This document shows, one piece after another, positions 43,660 through 54,735 of a stretch of 64,000 nt of DNA. Source of the stretch: Leptodactylus fallax. Its lineage: Eukaryota; Chordata; Amphibia; Anura; Leptodactylidae. The stretch covers positions 2,914,001 through 2,978,000 of the forward strand of contig CAMRHE010000133.1 of NCBI GenBank assembly GCA_947044405.1, given 5' to 3'. The stretch's first letter is position 1. Each line of letters opens with the position of its first letter. The position numbers and the translations under genes are program-made. The notes beneath the pieces were generated by a model that saw only the letters and a list, made by a program, of their open reading frames with translations, was not told the origin of the DNA and searched no databases.

Positions 43660-44004
43660 AGGCAGGGTTCACACTACTGTTGTTATTGTCTGTTGCTGTC
43701 TTCTGTTATAGGATGACAGCAACGGACATTAACTGTGGCAGAGAATGTACACAGACTGAGTGTGTTTGTTTACATTTACATTTGTAACGGAAGAAAAAGA
43801 CCTGCATGCATAACTTTTTCTTCCGTTGTAAAAATAAACAAGTATGATGGAAGATAGTGTCCGTCATGTTTTTATATTAGTGTCAATGAGAATGGACACA
43901 GACTCAATCTGTGTCCGTTCTCTGCCATAGTTAATGTCTGTTGCTGTCACCCTAAGATGGAAGACAGCAATGGACATTAACAACGGTAGTGTGAACCCAG
44001 CCTT
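43660..44004. repeat. Foldback MITE-like repeat (345 bp)
   Basis: AGGCAGGGTTCACACTACTG at the left pairs with GGTAGTGTGAACCCAGCCT at the right. Inner pairs include TGTCTGTTGCTGTC / GACAGCAATGGACA and GGCAGAGAATG / CATTCTCTGCC-like stretches, so most of it folds. No target duplication is clear. Confidence 0.8.
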
Positions 44005-44499
44005 ACCATATAGTGCTTGATGTTTTGGTGATAAAACATGTATGACCCCATACAAAGCATTGGGCATGATTATGAATCCGTAGTCTTTGAGGGCCAATAC
44101 TCATACTATCCCTAAAGCCTTACTTCCATCTGATGGTGACCTAATATACTCCTGTCCACTATGTATTTTGTCATCAACCCATTTACCCAATCAGAGCAAT
44201 GTCTGCTCTGTCCACATCATGTAAAAATAATTCTAAAATTATATTCGGGCACCAATGAGATCCAACTATGATTTTTGACTCTACCGAAGGAATCTAGGGG
44301 ATCTGGTTTTGACCCTCGGTGTACACTTTTCTGCTGGAAGATCCATATGTTGTGGTTTCGAGAATAGTCTCAGGTTGGCAGAAGTAGCACAAATACATGT
44401 AAGAACAGAGTCAAAAGTCATCAGCAGGAGAGTGGCCAGTATCAAATAAGCCAGAAGATAAAACACAACCAAGGGTATAGCCAGGAATGGATTTAAATC
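44005..44499. other. Non-coding stretch
   Basis: Nothing recognised up to 44280. From there the minus frame of 95 residues begins to include the retroposon fragment that follows and is not a gene. Confidence 0.35.
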
Positions 44500-44615
44500 C
44501 AGCCAAGGACAACATCTGCATGGAGTTTTATATCTTCTCCCAGTCTTTGGGTGGGTTTCCTCCCACACACCAAAGACATACTGGGAATTTAGATTGTGAT
44601 AAATAAATCAGGATC
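44500..44615. repeat. LINE/SINE-type dispersed repeat fragment
   Basis: GGTTTCCTCCCACACACCAAAG, ACATACTGG and GAATTTAGATTGTGATAAAT match the retroposon segment type at 19340-19450 in the opposite sense. The family is not resolved. Confidence 0.6.
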
Positions 44616-44699
44616 AGACAGGAGTCAAATCAGGAACCTCAGCACAGGGATTGAGATTTGGGACGGGAATTGAAAACAACAAGCAGGACATGGCAGGAG

Positions 44700-45270
44700 G
44701 ATTCCCCTTTAATAGACTCCACTCCACTGATTCCAGCAGAGTTGGATTTTTTTTTTCTAGCCAACACCATCCATGAACAATTAGTATAGTTAGTTTCAGC
44801 ATTCAATATGCTAATTAGGTGGGCGGTCCTGACAGAAAGGGACTGCCTACTTCACAATAGAGAACCAACAATTAATGGTTCTGCACTTCGATGTTATGTT
44901 CCCAGGTGCCGTTAGAAGGGCTTGTCAAAGCCGTGAAACATAATAGAAAATATACCAGACGAAGTAAATAACGTTGTGTTCTATTTAGCATAGTTGAGGA
45001 AACCGAATCCAAGACCAGGAAGCATAAATATATATCAATGTAATACAGATAAGGTCTTGAAGCATGTTTCCTACTAATCAATCTTTCTTCAGACAAACAG
45101 ATTTGTCAGTAACCAGGCTTTGTGTGCCTTTATTTAATGGGCAAAATACATGTGAAAACTGCACTTCCAATTCTATCTCCTTAAAGTGGACCTTTCACCA
45201 ACTCCACCACACATTTTGAAGGATACAAAGACTTGGAGATGGTGGAGGTGGTGAAAAGTCCTCTTTAAAT
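44700..45270. repeat. Broken copies of the 18345 foldback family
   Basis: 44700-44860 carries one arm (CTCCACTCCACTGATTCCAG, TCTAGCCAACACCATCC, TGCTAATTAGGTGGGCGG). 45175-45270 carries outer arms only (AAAGTGGACCTTTCACCAAC and GTGGTGAAAAGTCCTCTTTAA). The sequence 45060-45180 also repeats the flank seen at 42030-42130 (TTTCTTCAGACAAACAGA, GTGTGCCTTTATTTAATGG), so a longer unit of at least 250 bp has been duplicated. Confidence 0.7.
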
Positions 45271-46190
45271 AAGGCTTGAACTCATCTTTGAATGTTAGTT
45301 GAAAACTGACATCACAGCAAACCCAAATTAGTAATGCTGGTTAAGAAGCAGCAGGAACTTGATGAAAACTAGGATACGGAGCAGGGAATGGTTGAGGTAA
45401 GTAGCCATATCCCAGCAAATAACCAATATCAATAATGCTTAGGCTGTGTTCACACGGAGATTTTTGGCAGCGGATTTTGAGGCAGAATCCGCCTCAAAAT
45501 CCGCTGAAAAAACGCCTCCCATTCATTTCAATGGGAGTTAGTAGTGTTTTTTTTTTTCTCTAGCGTTTTTTTCCGCTAGCGGGAAAAAAAAAGCAACATG
45601 ACCTATCTTCAGGCGGATTCCAACTGGAAAAACCAATGGAATTCAATGGGAGGTGAAAAAAATGCGATGCAGTTTTTGGACACGGTTCTCTACAGTTTTT
45701 GATGCGTTTTTTTGTAAAAGCTGCGCGACGCGGTTTTGGAAGCTGAGTTCCTAGGCCCGCACCAAAAGGGGTGTAAACTACATCCTACATCCGCGTCGAA
45801 AAACCCCGTCAAAAACCATGTCAGAAAACCGTGTCACTCAAAAAACGCGTCCCAAAACCATTTCCTAATTCCTGAAGCTGATTTTTTCTGCCTGCAAAAA
45901 AACTCGCTATGAACATACCCTTAGAAATCTTAATATTGCAGGAAACCAGGTGGTTTAAGTTCATCTGTTGGAGATCCATACTGAGCTCACTCTTATGGTA
46001 CACCATTGTGTATGCTAATGAAGAATCACACCATGTGACTATTACATGTAGGCGAAATAAAAGGGACAGTTAATTGAAGGACATCATTCGGACATCGTCT
46101 GCTTGTTTTATTCAGTATAAAGAGATCTCTGGTATAGTACAGGGTGTGATAAATGGCTTCTAGGAAACACTAATGTCATAGTATAGAAAG
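45271..46190. repeat. GTTCACACGG dispersed repeat and flanks
   Basis: From about 45438, GGCTGTGTTCACACGGAGAT is followed by a local palindrome (GCGGATTTTGAGGCAGAATCC / GCCTCAAAATCCGC) and CCTCCCATTCATTTCAATGGG. The block continues with purine-rich, CG-containing repeats to about 45920. It is non-coding, and the 61-residue minus frame is a by-product. Confidence 0.6.
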
Positions 46191-46510
46191 TGTAATTAAC
46201 AGGTTGGTGTATTTAGGCACCGTCCATGACAAAGACACCCTCTAAGTGCAGCACCCCGTAATGATGCAAATGACAAATACTTTCATCTGATTACACCGAG
46301 CCCGTGTCTGACTAATGGACAATCCGCTCACATTAAGGTGCAGGGACATTACTCTCTGCATCCTCCATTTGTTCCATGCAGATGTCAGTTTTATTCTAAT
46401 CTGATTACAGAAGATATTATATCAGTGCTGAAAGAAACTGAGTCACGAGCAGCAGCAAAGACATCCTAATAAGATGTCTTTACACGCTGTAATGCAGCGG
46501 TCTAATCCCT
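46191..46510. other. Non-repetitive stretch (possible conserved element)
   Basis: GTAATGATGCAAATGACAAA (about 46258-46278) combines an octamer-like ATGCAAAT with TGAC cores, and several TAATTA-like sites occur nearby. The stretch is free of recognised repeats. Regulatory function is only a guess. Confidence 0.3.
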
Positions 46511-46959
46511 ATGGATAGTACTACATCTCCCAGCAGGCTGCTAAGATACCTTTTCCACATGCTGTCCATTCCCTGCTTTCCCATGCTTCCTGTATACTTC
46601 CTGATGCTCTTGTCTGCCTATTGGGTGGGTAGCCATAGGGACACTTCCTTCCTGGTACATAAAGGGCCACAATGCGTGCCACAACCTCCTTTTCAGCCTA
46701 CCTTTTGCAGTCTGGAAATATGCCACACCCTGCCTGAGCAAAGGTTCCTAGTTCACAAGTGTCCTGCAAAGGTGTATCTGCATGCTAAGTACTTGATTTA
46801 CTGGGTTTGACCTTGGCTTGTTTCCGTACCACATCTCTGACTGTTCTCTCTCTTTTTCTGCCCTCTTGGTTTTGAGCTTCCCAGAGGTGTAACTTAGCTC
46901 CTGGACCCCAATCCAAATATGTAATACCATGGGCTGTGTATGATACTGGTGTCTTTTTA
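46511..46959. other. Non-coding stretch, nothing recognised
   Basis: A 99-residue plus frame and shorter minus frames overlap without domain content. It runs into the MITE remnant that follows. Confidence 0.35.
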
Positions 46960-47263
46960 TGCTGTAGAGGGGCCCCTTTGGGCTCATGACTCTTAGCACG
47001 CTCCTTGTGACTGCTAAGGCTCAATCATAGGCCTCAGCAGTAACTCATGATGTTAATGGAAACCCAGAAGAGGACGAGGATGCTGCGAGGAGGCCCAGAA
47101 GAGGTGAGGGAAGGTGAGTAGAATTGTTTGGTATTTTTCACGCCCCCCGGGGCCCCCCCCCTATTATATTCTGAGGTATGAATTTGTTTGACCCGAAACA
47201 AATCTTTGGGATAAACAATCAGAACTGGAAACATAACAAATCTTTAGAGGTTCGCCCATTATT
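46960..47263. mobile_element. Degraded hAT-type MITE
   Basis: The interior has AGGCTCAATCATAGGCCTCAG, GAGGAGGCCCAGAAGAGGTGAG and CTATTATATTCTGAGG. The right end GAGGTTCGCCCATTATTA resembles the family terminus. The left end is not recognisable. Confidence 0.6.
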
Positions 47264-48173
47264 AGTTGCTGTCAAACAACTGCGGTTCCCCTTGTGAACA
47301 CAGTGCCCTAAAAGAACCAGTGCCCTATATTTACAGTCCACGGATCCAAAGGGTTAAAAGGAATGGCTTATTTTATGAAAATCACACCAAAAAGTGACAT
47401 AAAAAGGCAACTTATGTAAACACAGCCTACAGCTCAATCCCCAAACAAAGCTGAATGTCAGAAGGCTTGAATGACATGGCAGATGACATGGCGGATAATA
47501 CTCTTTTCAAATGTGAACAAAAAACTGGAAATTTTCCGTGTCCACGTTAGCAGGTCAGGTTGACCAGATGATATTTAGAGACAGTCAACTGTAATAAACA
47601 GGTTGTAGGATTTGTAGGCGTGATGGGGAGCGCCTGTCAGACACCGCACTGGTGGATGCGGCCACAAATATCAATAGTTGGGTTTTCATTTGAGACAAGT
47701 GTATGTTGATCCTCCGTACAGCAGGAGGCCTTTGTCATCTGCCTGTCTGAGGGGAGAATGTCAACCCTGAAGAAGCTGTAAGTCCTGAGGGACCCGGAAA
47801 ACCCAAAGGCCAATATGTACAGGACAAAAGAAAGGATAAAAGCTGTGAGTCTAGGGAGATCTCCGAAAAGAAATAACAGCAGGAGACAGTGACAGCAGCC
47901 AGCCGAGAAATGTCACCAGAGCGCAAGTTATCTCCTCGGCTTTACAGTAAATAATCCCAATACTTGTCACTTTGGATGAGGAAATAGGACAATTGTGGAA
48001 ACTGGAGACCGAGAAGAGCTTACCAAATCAGAGGGATGACAAGAAGATCCTGAGCCCCAAAATCTGTAACAGGACCTGCAAGTATCAAGGTTAATATGTA
48101 ACACACAGGTTTGCATCTCATGTAATGTATAACATACAACCCCCACATATAAAAATACAACCTCTGTACCCCC
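47264..48173. other. Non-coding stretch, nothing recognised
   Basis: No exon or known repeat is recognised. Near 48085-48170, short imperfect copies of ACAACCTCTGTACCCC begin, which continue right of the next foldback. Confidence 0.35.
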
Positions 48174-48466
48174 TGTGAGTAGGTGACAGGCAGAGTAGTG
48201 GAGTCTCGCTATATTAGCCCCCGGTTTTTAACATATGTCTGGTCCAGGGCGGGTTTTGAGTAGGCCTCAGCCCAGGTGTAAGTCCTAGGCCTCATTACTG
48301 GCCCATAAAAGCCTGCAAGCTCTGTAGGCTTTGATGGGCCAGTAATATGGCCTACGACTTACACCTGGGCTGAGGCCTACTGAAAACCCGCCCTGGACCA
48401 GACATATGTTAAAAACCGGGGGCTAATATAGCGAGACTCCAGTACTCTGCCTGTCACCTTCTCACA
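48174..48466. repeat. Near-perfect 293-bp foldback element
   Basis: TGTGAG..AGGTGACAGGCAGAGTA at the left and its reverse complement at the right begin arms of about 130 bases that match almost base for base. They include TAGCCCCCGGTTTTTAACAT, GTCCAGGGCGGGTTTT and GGCCTCAGCCCAGGTGTAAG. The loop is about 15 bases around 48315-48332. It sits inside a short repeat (ACAACCTCTGTACCCC) present on both sides. It has no coding content. Confidence 0.92.
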
Positions 48467-49190
48467 CCCTGTATAACACACAACCTCTGTACCCCCAGTA
48501 GTGTATAACACGCAACCTCTGCACCCCTGTAATTATTTCCTGTTCCTAATGAATGGCCTGTCAGTATCTGATAGGTGACACTGGAGATGCTCGGAGTGTT
48601 TACTAGTTGCCGATCTCCCTATCATACTGTATTTATCAGATTTATGTGTTTTTGCATCACTTCCAGATTTTTTGCTTTTCTTATCTTGTACAGTTTCCGA
48701 GTTTTATCATATCTTTCCCTGTATTTACATAATTGGCGCGATCAGATTTTGGCAGGTTATTGCTTTTTATCCGCCAGACATGAGCCAACAGAAGACTTTG
48801 AACAGCTTAACAGAAATTTTGTAAAAAAACGTACTGTACCCTGGTGAATCTTGTTGTTTTCTTCAATACTGAGGGTATAAATGTTAGATTTTCTATAATG
48901 CAATATAGCATTGAAAATACCAGTAAAAATAACAGTAAAACAGCAAGGTGTTACTTGGAGGGAAATACACACAAATTTTGTTGGCCAACAGCCAAAAGGC
49001 CCCCGAGAGTGCAAAGCAAGGGTGAAAAAAGGAGGTAAAATTAGTTTTATAGTACGTCATTTGCTAACACAGTATCATATTATCAATGTATACCAAGGGG
49101 ACAATTCAAAACTACAAAAAAATTTCAAAAAGTTTACCTCTTACAAGTACGGTATAAACTCTGAATGTGTTACCTCCAGATGACTTACCA
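48467..49190. other. Non-coding stretch, nothing recognised
   Basis: Apart from short ACAACCTCTGCACCCC repeats up to 48530, no feature is recognised. Confidence 0.35.
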
Positions 49191-49199
49191 CCATCAGCT

Positions 49200-50239
49200 G
49201 TCACCAGAACAGTTATGTACTCCATTGGGTTGGGCATATATGTATCTCTGTACACTTATGTATCTGGCTGACCCCTTATAACCCCATCCCCCCTGCAGAC
49301 CATGTGTTCCCACTTCCCCCCTCAGCTCAGTTACTCTGAAGCCATGTCCCTGTTGTGGGTTAATTACCATCCCTTTGTTATATTGCTCTGAGTAAATAAC
49401 ACTCCTTTTCAAGTACCCTACCTCTCCCCAGGAGATTTCCTGAGCCACACCAGACAGCTTGGCACCAGATATACATCAGAGAGATCATAGTTTTATGCCC
49501 ATATCTCAGAAGGGGGGCACCTCACAGTTACACCAATAAATTCTGTGGGTGCCCCATAGAAAGGCGCACACAGTCAGCCCAAACATGGAGCCGTTGTGAG
49601 CCCAAGGCAGGTCCAGACACCCAACTCCCTACCCAAAGGGAACTGAGGTGCCATGCTTGGTATGTATACGACAAGGGTTTCACCCCGAGTTCTCCCCTTC
49701 CACTTACCAAACCATGCGGTCGCCAGATAAGGAGCCAGAACGATTTTCGAGTTCAAGGGTTCCATGCTTGTAGGTGTAACTTCCCTCCCCCATGACATCA
49801 CTCTGGGCGGGGGCAGGGAACACACAAAAGCACAGCACACAGACAGCACATGGTCTTCTGCCATTTTACCCGGTTAAGGTGCTGTGCTGCTGGTCGTCCC
49901 ATAAGAAAGTGCCCTGGCAACCATTGGAAGTCAGAGATAACCTGCACAAGCTGGTGTTGGTAATATATATTCTTTTCTTTCTTTTATCCCCATTTTTATT
50001 TTTATGTTCCGTGTTATGCTGTTTTCACTTGTATCTGCTTGTTAACCGCTGCATGTATTCTATGTATGTGTTGAGTGTCTAGTATCGACCCATTTAGGGG
50101 TTAATAAATATATAAAATTTAGAAGGCCCGTCTCGTATTATCCTCTGTCGGACCCTCATTCACGAAAAGTGGGTGTGAGGTAATCGAAGTGATCGCAGGT
50201 AGGCCAGGCGCGAGGCCCTGGTAAATCTGGATCCTTCAC
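49200..50239 (+). mobile_element. LTR-like remnant related to the Gypsy LTR
   Basis: The right portion (50060-50239) parallels the end of the Gypsy LTR: GTATCGACCCATTTAGGGGT, TTAATAAATATATAAAATTT, CTCGTATTATCCTC, GTGATCGCAGGTAGGCCA and a final CCTTCACA. No internal coding region follows, so it may be a solo LTR of a related but different family. The left end is uncertain, as no clear TG start or 5-bp duplication was found. Confidence 0.6.
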
Positions 50240-50959
50240 AGATGGTTCTCCATTCTCTGGGATCTACTCCAACCTGAGGAGCAGATGAATGTGCTGCCAT
50301 AAACTACTGTAATGAACTATTGATCAACCCAAATTTGTCCAATGAGGGGATTGACCCATTCACAGCCCTGTGCAGAACTAATCTGGTGGAAATCTTGGGT
50401 CGGCAAACAGTTCAGTGCCTGTTCTAATGTCTCCCTAGTTACTGTGAATAGTGAATCTCATCGTTGTAACCAGGGGCGCACTGCTAATGAGGCGAAGTGA
50501 GGCGGCCGCCTCAGGCGGCACTGTCCGTCACTGTCTGGGGGGCGGCATTTTTACTATTCAATGTAAACCAGCCCAGGACAGGCCGCTTTTAAAAAAAACA
50601 GAGCTGAGCGGGGCCTGTCCTGGGCTGGTTTACGAGACGTCGCATCTCAGCGCAGGCAGCGATATAATGACGTCATCGCGCCGCCTACGCTGAGACACAG
50701 ACGTCACGGACAAGAAGAGGAGGAGGCGGCGGCTGCATCAAGGCATCGAAGGTGAGTATAACTTTTTTTTTATATATATAAATAGGCCGACCCCTGCTGG
50801 AGTATCCCCAGCAGGTAACGGCCTATTTATTTACCTACCTCGGCGTCTGCTCGTGGCCGCCTCCGCTTCCCCTTCTGCTATGGGACACAGAAAGGGAAGT
50901 GGATGCCGCTGTGAGCAGCCGCTGGCATCGGTAAGTGAGGCCGCGGGCCTCAGATACTA

Positions 50960-51290
50960 CTATTATTATACTCTGGGGTCTTTTCAGACCCCGGAGTATA
51001 ATAATCGGAGGCCCAGGGGAGGTGAGAGAACATAAAAACATATCCTACTTACCTCTCCTGCGATCGGTGTTACTCCAAGCAGGCTTGAGGCCTCTGGTGA
51101 TGTCATCAGGTCGCGTCACCGGCCTGATCATGTGACGTGCGCGCACAATTAAGCAGGGCCAAAAGCTGCAAGGAGTGCACCGATGTCCAGGATAGGTAAG
51201 TAACACTGGTTTTTATGTTTGCCACATCCCCTGGGTCTCCGTTCACTATACTCTGGGGTCTGAAAAGACCCCAGAGTATAATAATAGTTC
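50960..51290. repeat. Two palindromes on TATTATACTCTGGGGTCT
   Basis: At about 50963-51004 and 51247-51284 the sequence TATACTCTGGGGTCT meets its reverse complement AGACCCCAGAGTATA across a 4-6 base loop, forming strong hairpins. Half-sites of the same motif occur at 37402, 40478, 41325, 55725 and 55965 inside hAT-type MITEs. Confidence 0.8.
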
Positions 51291-51720
51291 ATGGGTGGGC
51301 CACTATGGGGCCTAATGCCCTGTGCAGGGACCACTGTGGAGCATAATACAAGTGCAGGGGTCACTGTGGAGCATAATACCCTGTGCAGGGGCCACTATGG
51401 AGCATAATACAAGTGCAGGGGCCACTATGGAGCATAACACCAGTGCAGGGGCCACTATGGAGCATAATACCGTGTGCAGGGGCCAATATGGGGCATAATA
51501 CCGTGTGCAGGGGCCACTAGGGAGCATAAAACTGTGTGCAGGGGTTGCTGTAGAACATAATACCGTGTGCAGTGGCCACTGCAGGGCATAATACCGTGTG
51601 CAGTGGCCACTGCAGGGCATAATACCGTATGCAGGGACCACTATGGAGCATAATACCGTGTGCGGGGGCCGCTGCGAGGCATAATACCGTGTGCAGGGGC
51701 TGCTGTGGAACATCATAGTG
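51290..51720 (+). repeat. 30-32-bp minisatellite, about 13 copies
   Basis: Units of GGGGCCACTATGGAGCATAA with TACCGTGTGCA or TACAAGTGCA follow each other, with 30-bp spacing in the left part and 31-32 bp later. The long minus frame across it is a product of the repeat. It lies inside the hAT-type element. Confidence 0.9.
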
Positions 51721-52354
51721 TGTGTAAATGGGGCACTATAGACAGGGGCTATGGCGCCTGTTTATATTATACGCTGTCTATTTATAGTGACCGTGTGATG
51801 TAATTCCAGCCTTGTCACATACTGTAGACATGTACAAGACAAGGCTGTAGTTACATTACATGGCCGCTATAAGATGAGTGGCACTATGTAAACAGAGAAG
51901 CGGTCACGGCGCTTACACTGGTACCATTCAAACAGCTGATCAGTGGGGGTCCTGGGTTTTTGAGCCCCACTGATTAGTTTATTAATGACCTAGAAAAATT
52001 TTTAATTAGTTAACACCTGGGGCATTATTAATAAGGGGCACTTTTTATACAGGGTACACACGGACATCACTAATATAAAGATGCACTTGGGGGTATTATT
52101 CATTATGGGGGGTTATATCATATATTTTATAATTGGGTGTAGCGCAGGATGGGGGCTTTGTGTAGGAGAGGACAATGTGGGTTGGATGCCTGGAAAAGTG
52201 AGGAGCCAAAGATGTCTGTGTTGCAAACTTTACAGAGACAAGTCACAGCTGGAAGAAGTGGTCATGGTGGCCCAAAGGGAAGAGAAGGGAAATGTGACCG
52301 ATTAGTCAGAGACGTCACCTGTAAGTCACAGAATGTTACTGCCCTGTATTCACC

Positions 52355-52640
52355 TAAATGATAGAGGATAAATACCTGATTGATGGGGGTCTGTCTGCTG
52401 AGACCCCCACTGAGCCTGAGAATTGGGTTTTTTCCCCCACTAGGTGGGAATCCAGCCTGGCTGCAGCCATATATAGGTTTGTCACTTGGTGGATGGACGA
52501 ACCCGCGGGGCTCTCATTCACTTCAATGGGAGTGCCAAAGATACCCGAAGTCCAGTACTCAGCTATCTGCGGCGCTCCTATTATAGAGAATGGGGGCCAC
52601 GTGGGCTCGTCCATCCACCAAGCAGAAGATGTGTGAAGTT
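52355..52640. repeat. Foldback repeat inside the hAT-type element
   Basis: GATAGAGGATAAATACCTGA matches 19665. GGTGGATGGACGAACCCGCG pairs with CACGTGGGCTCGTCCATCCACC, and GGAGTGCCAAAGATACCCGA with its partner near 52555. It therefore inserted into, or was captured by, the hAT-type element. Confidence 0.7.
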
Positions 52641-52849
52641 ACTTTCATTGTTAATGCCGTGTTGTTGATCTGATACTGAAGTAATGCAGTAAACTGTTTT
52701 GTAACTTTGTGTATTGTGTATATTGTGCGACGATAACAGTGTGTTAAACTAGTAGCATGGAAACTCAATTTTTTTTTTTTTGGAGGGGGGACATCATTCT
52801 ATAGTCCGCCTCAGGCAGCAAAGAGGCTAGGTTCACCTCTGGTTGTAAC

Positions 52850-53043
52850 ACATTGCTCGCCTTCATTTTTTCCTGATAAATTTCTTTATATCTTTTTATA
52901 TTGGTCAGAGCTTCATCTTTTAGGTACCGAGTTCCAAATCTTCGGCATAAACACTATATAAAATGATTCTGGGGGCCCCCATCCTGCATAGGTTGTAAAC
53001 TTCTTGATTATGTTGTGCATCGTGGAGAAAGGAACATCAAGAT
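52850..53043. other. Non-coding spacer
   Basis: A short AT-rich interval between two hAT-type insertions. The second insertion is only 200 bp from the first. Confidence 0.4.
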
Positions 53044-53201
53044 TAGAGATGAGCGAATTGAAGCTGCAGAAGTAGAATTCGATCTGAATTTCAGGAAATA
53101 TTCAATCCACATGGATCAAATTAATTCAGATCTAATAGAATCATATCGCGAAATTCGGCGAAGTTGCCGAATCGAATTTTTGAATACTTCACTCATCTCT
53201 A
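53044..53201. mobile_element. hAT-type MITE (158 bp), 8-bp target duplication
   Basis: TAGAGATGAGCGAATT at the left and TTCACTCATCTCTA at the right are flanked by perfect octamers ATCAAGAT (53036-53043 and 53202-53209). It is the shortest copy of the family at 12048 and 19991, consisting of little more than the subterminal arms. Confidence 0.93.
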
Positions 53202-53905
53202 ATCAAGATCTCTGGAGATGGACTTATAACCTTGAGATTGTTGATATTTTTCCACAATTTTGGTTCTCAAGTCCTCAGACAGTTCTCTTCTCCTCTTTCT
53301 GTTCTCCATGCTTAGTGCGGCACACACAGACACACAATGCAAAGATTGAGTCAACTTCTCTCCTTTTTATCTAGTTTCAGGTTTGATTTTTATATTGTCC
53401 ACACCTGTTACTTGACACAGGTGAGTTTGAGCATCACATGCTTGAAACAAAGTTATTTACTCTGAATTTTGAAAAGGTGGCAACAATTTTGCCTTTTTTT
53501 CTCAGTTTTTTTGTGCTGTTCGAATACACACAAAGGAAATAAACAAATGTATAACAAAACATTTGTAACTACAATAATTTTCTGGAAGAAATACTTCATT
53601 TTCTGCAAAAATTTCAGGGGTGCCAACACTTACGCCTTTGACTGTCTATCTATCCATCTATCTGGGAATAATAAGCACTGAGCAGGCAGATGTAATTTTT
53701 TGTATCAGAGAAATGGAACTCTGACTGCTATAAAGATATGTTGAGAAATAAAACAGTGCAGAATTTGGGATTCAGACTTAAAAATAGAATATGGCAATAT
53801 TTAACAAGCAAGGGTCATGCTGCCCTTCTGTGCGATGGAAGTAGAGGAGGGTAGGGTGCAGACAATGGTGCAGAATTCTGATATTCATCCTTATCAGAAC
53901 CTTTC
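53202..53905. other. Non-coding AT-rich stretch
   Basis: No gene is recognised. CCACACCTGTTACTTGACACAGGTG (about 53399-53424) is a local palindrome, and GGGTGCCAACACTTACGCCTTTGACTGTC at 53618-53645 resembles the end of an old Tc1-type element. A (CTAT)n patch lies at 53644-53662. Confidence 0.4.
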
Positions 53906-54735
53906 AATCTACAGGGCTGAGGTGATGTGTTGGATTCTCGTGATCCTAACCTATCTATCTACAGGGCTGGGGTTATATGCTGGTTCTGGTGACACTAACC
54001 TATCTATCTACAGGGCTGGGGTGATATTCTGGGGTCTGGTGACACTAACCTATCTATCTGCAGGGCTGGGGTGATATTCTGGGGTCTGGTGACACTAACC
54101 TATCTATCTACAGGGCTGGGGTTATATGCTGGTTCTGGTGACACTAACCTATCTATCTGCAGGGCTGGGGTGATATTCTGGGGTCTGGTGACACTAACCT
54201 ATCTATCTACAGGGCTGGGGTATATGGTTGATTCTGGTGACACTAACCATCTATCTGCGGGGCCGGGGGGGTATGCGGGGTCCGGGGGCCCCCACCCTAT
54301 CTTCTGCAGGGCTGGGGTGTTTCTGGGGTCTGGTGACACTAACCTATCTATCTGCAGGGCTGGGGTGATATGCTGGTTCTGGTGACACTAACCTATCTAT
54401 CTGCAGGGCTGGGGTGATATTCTGGGGTCTGGTGACACTAACCTATCTATCTACAGGGCTGGGGTTATATGCTGGTTCTGGTGACACTAACCTATCTATC
54501 TTCAGGGCTGGGGTGATATTCTGGGGTCTGGTGACACTAACCTATCTATCTGCAGGGCTGGGGTAATATTCTGGGGTCTGGTGACACTAACCTATCTATC
54601 TGCAGGGCTGGGGTGATATGCTGGTTCTGGTGACACTAACCTATCTATCTGCAGGACTGGGGTGATATGCTGGGCTCTGGTGACACTAACCTATCTATCT
54701 GCAGGGCTGGGGTGATATGCTGGTTCTGGTGACAG
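53906..54735 (+). repeat. 50-bp minisatellite, about 16 copies
   Basis: Units contain CTAACCTATCTATCTGCAGGG followed by CTGGGGTGATATTCTGGGGT or its shorter variant TATGCTGGTTCTGGTGACA. One unit at about 54245-54320 is sharply more GC-rich than its neighbours. Plus-strand frames across the array reflect the repeat. Confidence 0.93.

Larger units (their letters stand above)
50471..52841. mobile_element. Non-autonomous hAT-type element (2371 bp)
   Basis: Perfect octamers GTTGTAAC at 50463-50470 and 52842-52849 flank an element starting CAGGGGCGCACTGC and ending TAGGTTCACCTCTG. CAGRGGYG-type ends with an 8-bp duplication are typical of hAT. Subterminal GAGGCGGCCGCCTCAGGCGG is mirrored by CCGCCTCAGGCAGC. 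No transposase frame is present. The interior holds a minisatellite (51290-51720), two TATACTCTGGGGTCT palindromes and a foldback block (52355-52640), that is, a carrier of other repeats. Confidence 0.88.

Noticed and set aside
51312..51716. 134-residue minus frame with Cys/Tyr-rich repeats
   Set aside because: It is the 30-32-bp minisatellite in translation, with no start context or homology.
53817..54385. Repetitive plus-strand frames (LSTGLGLYAGSGDTN type)
   Set aside because: Translation of the 50-bp minisatellite. Frame continuity is lost between units of 49 and 50 bp.
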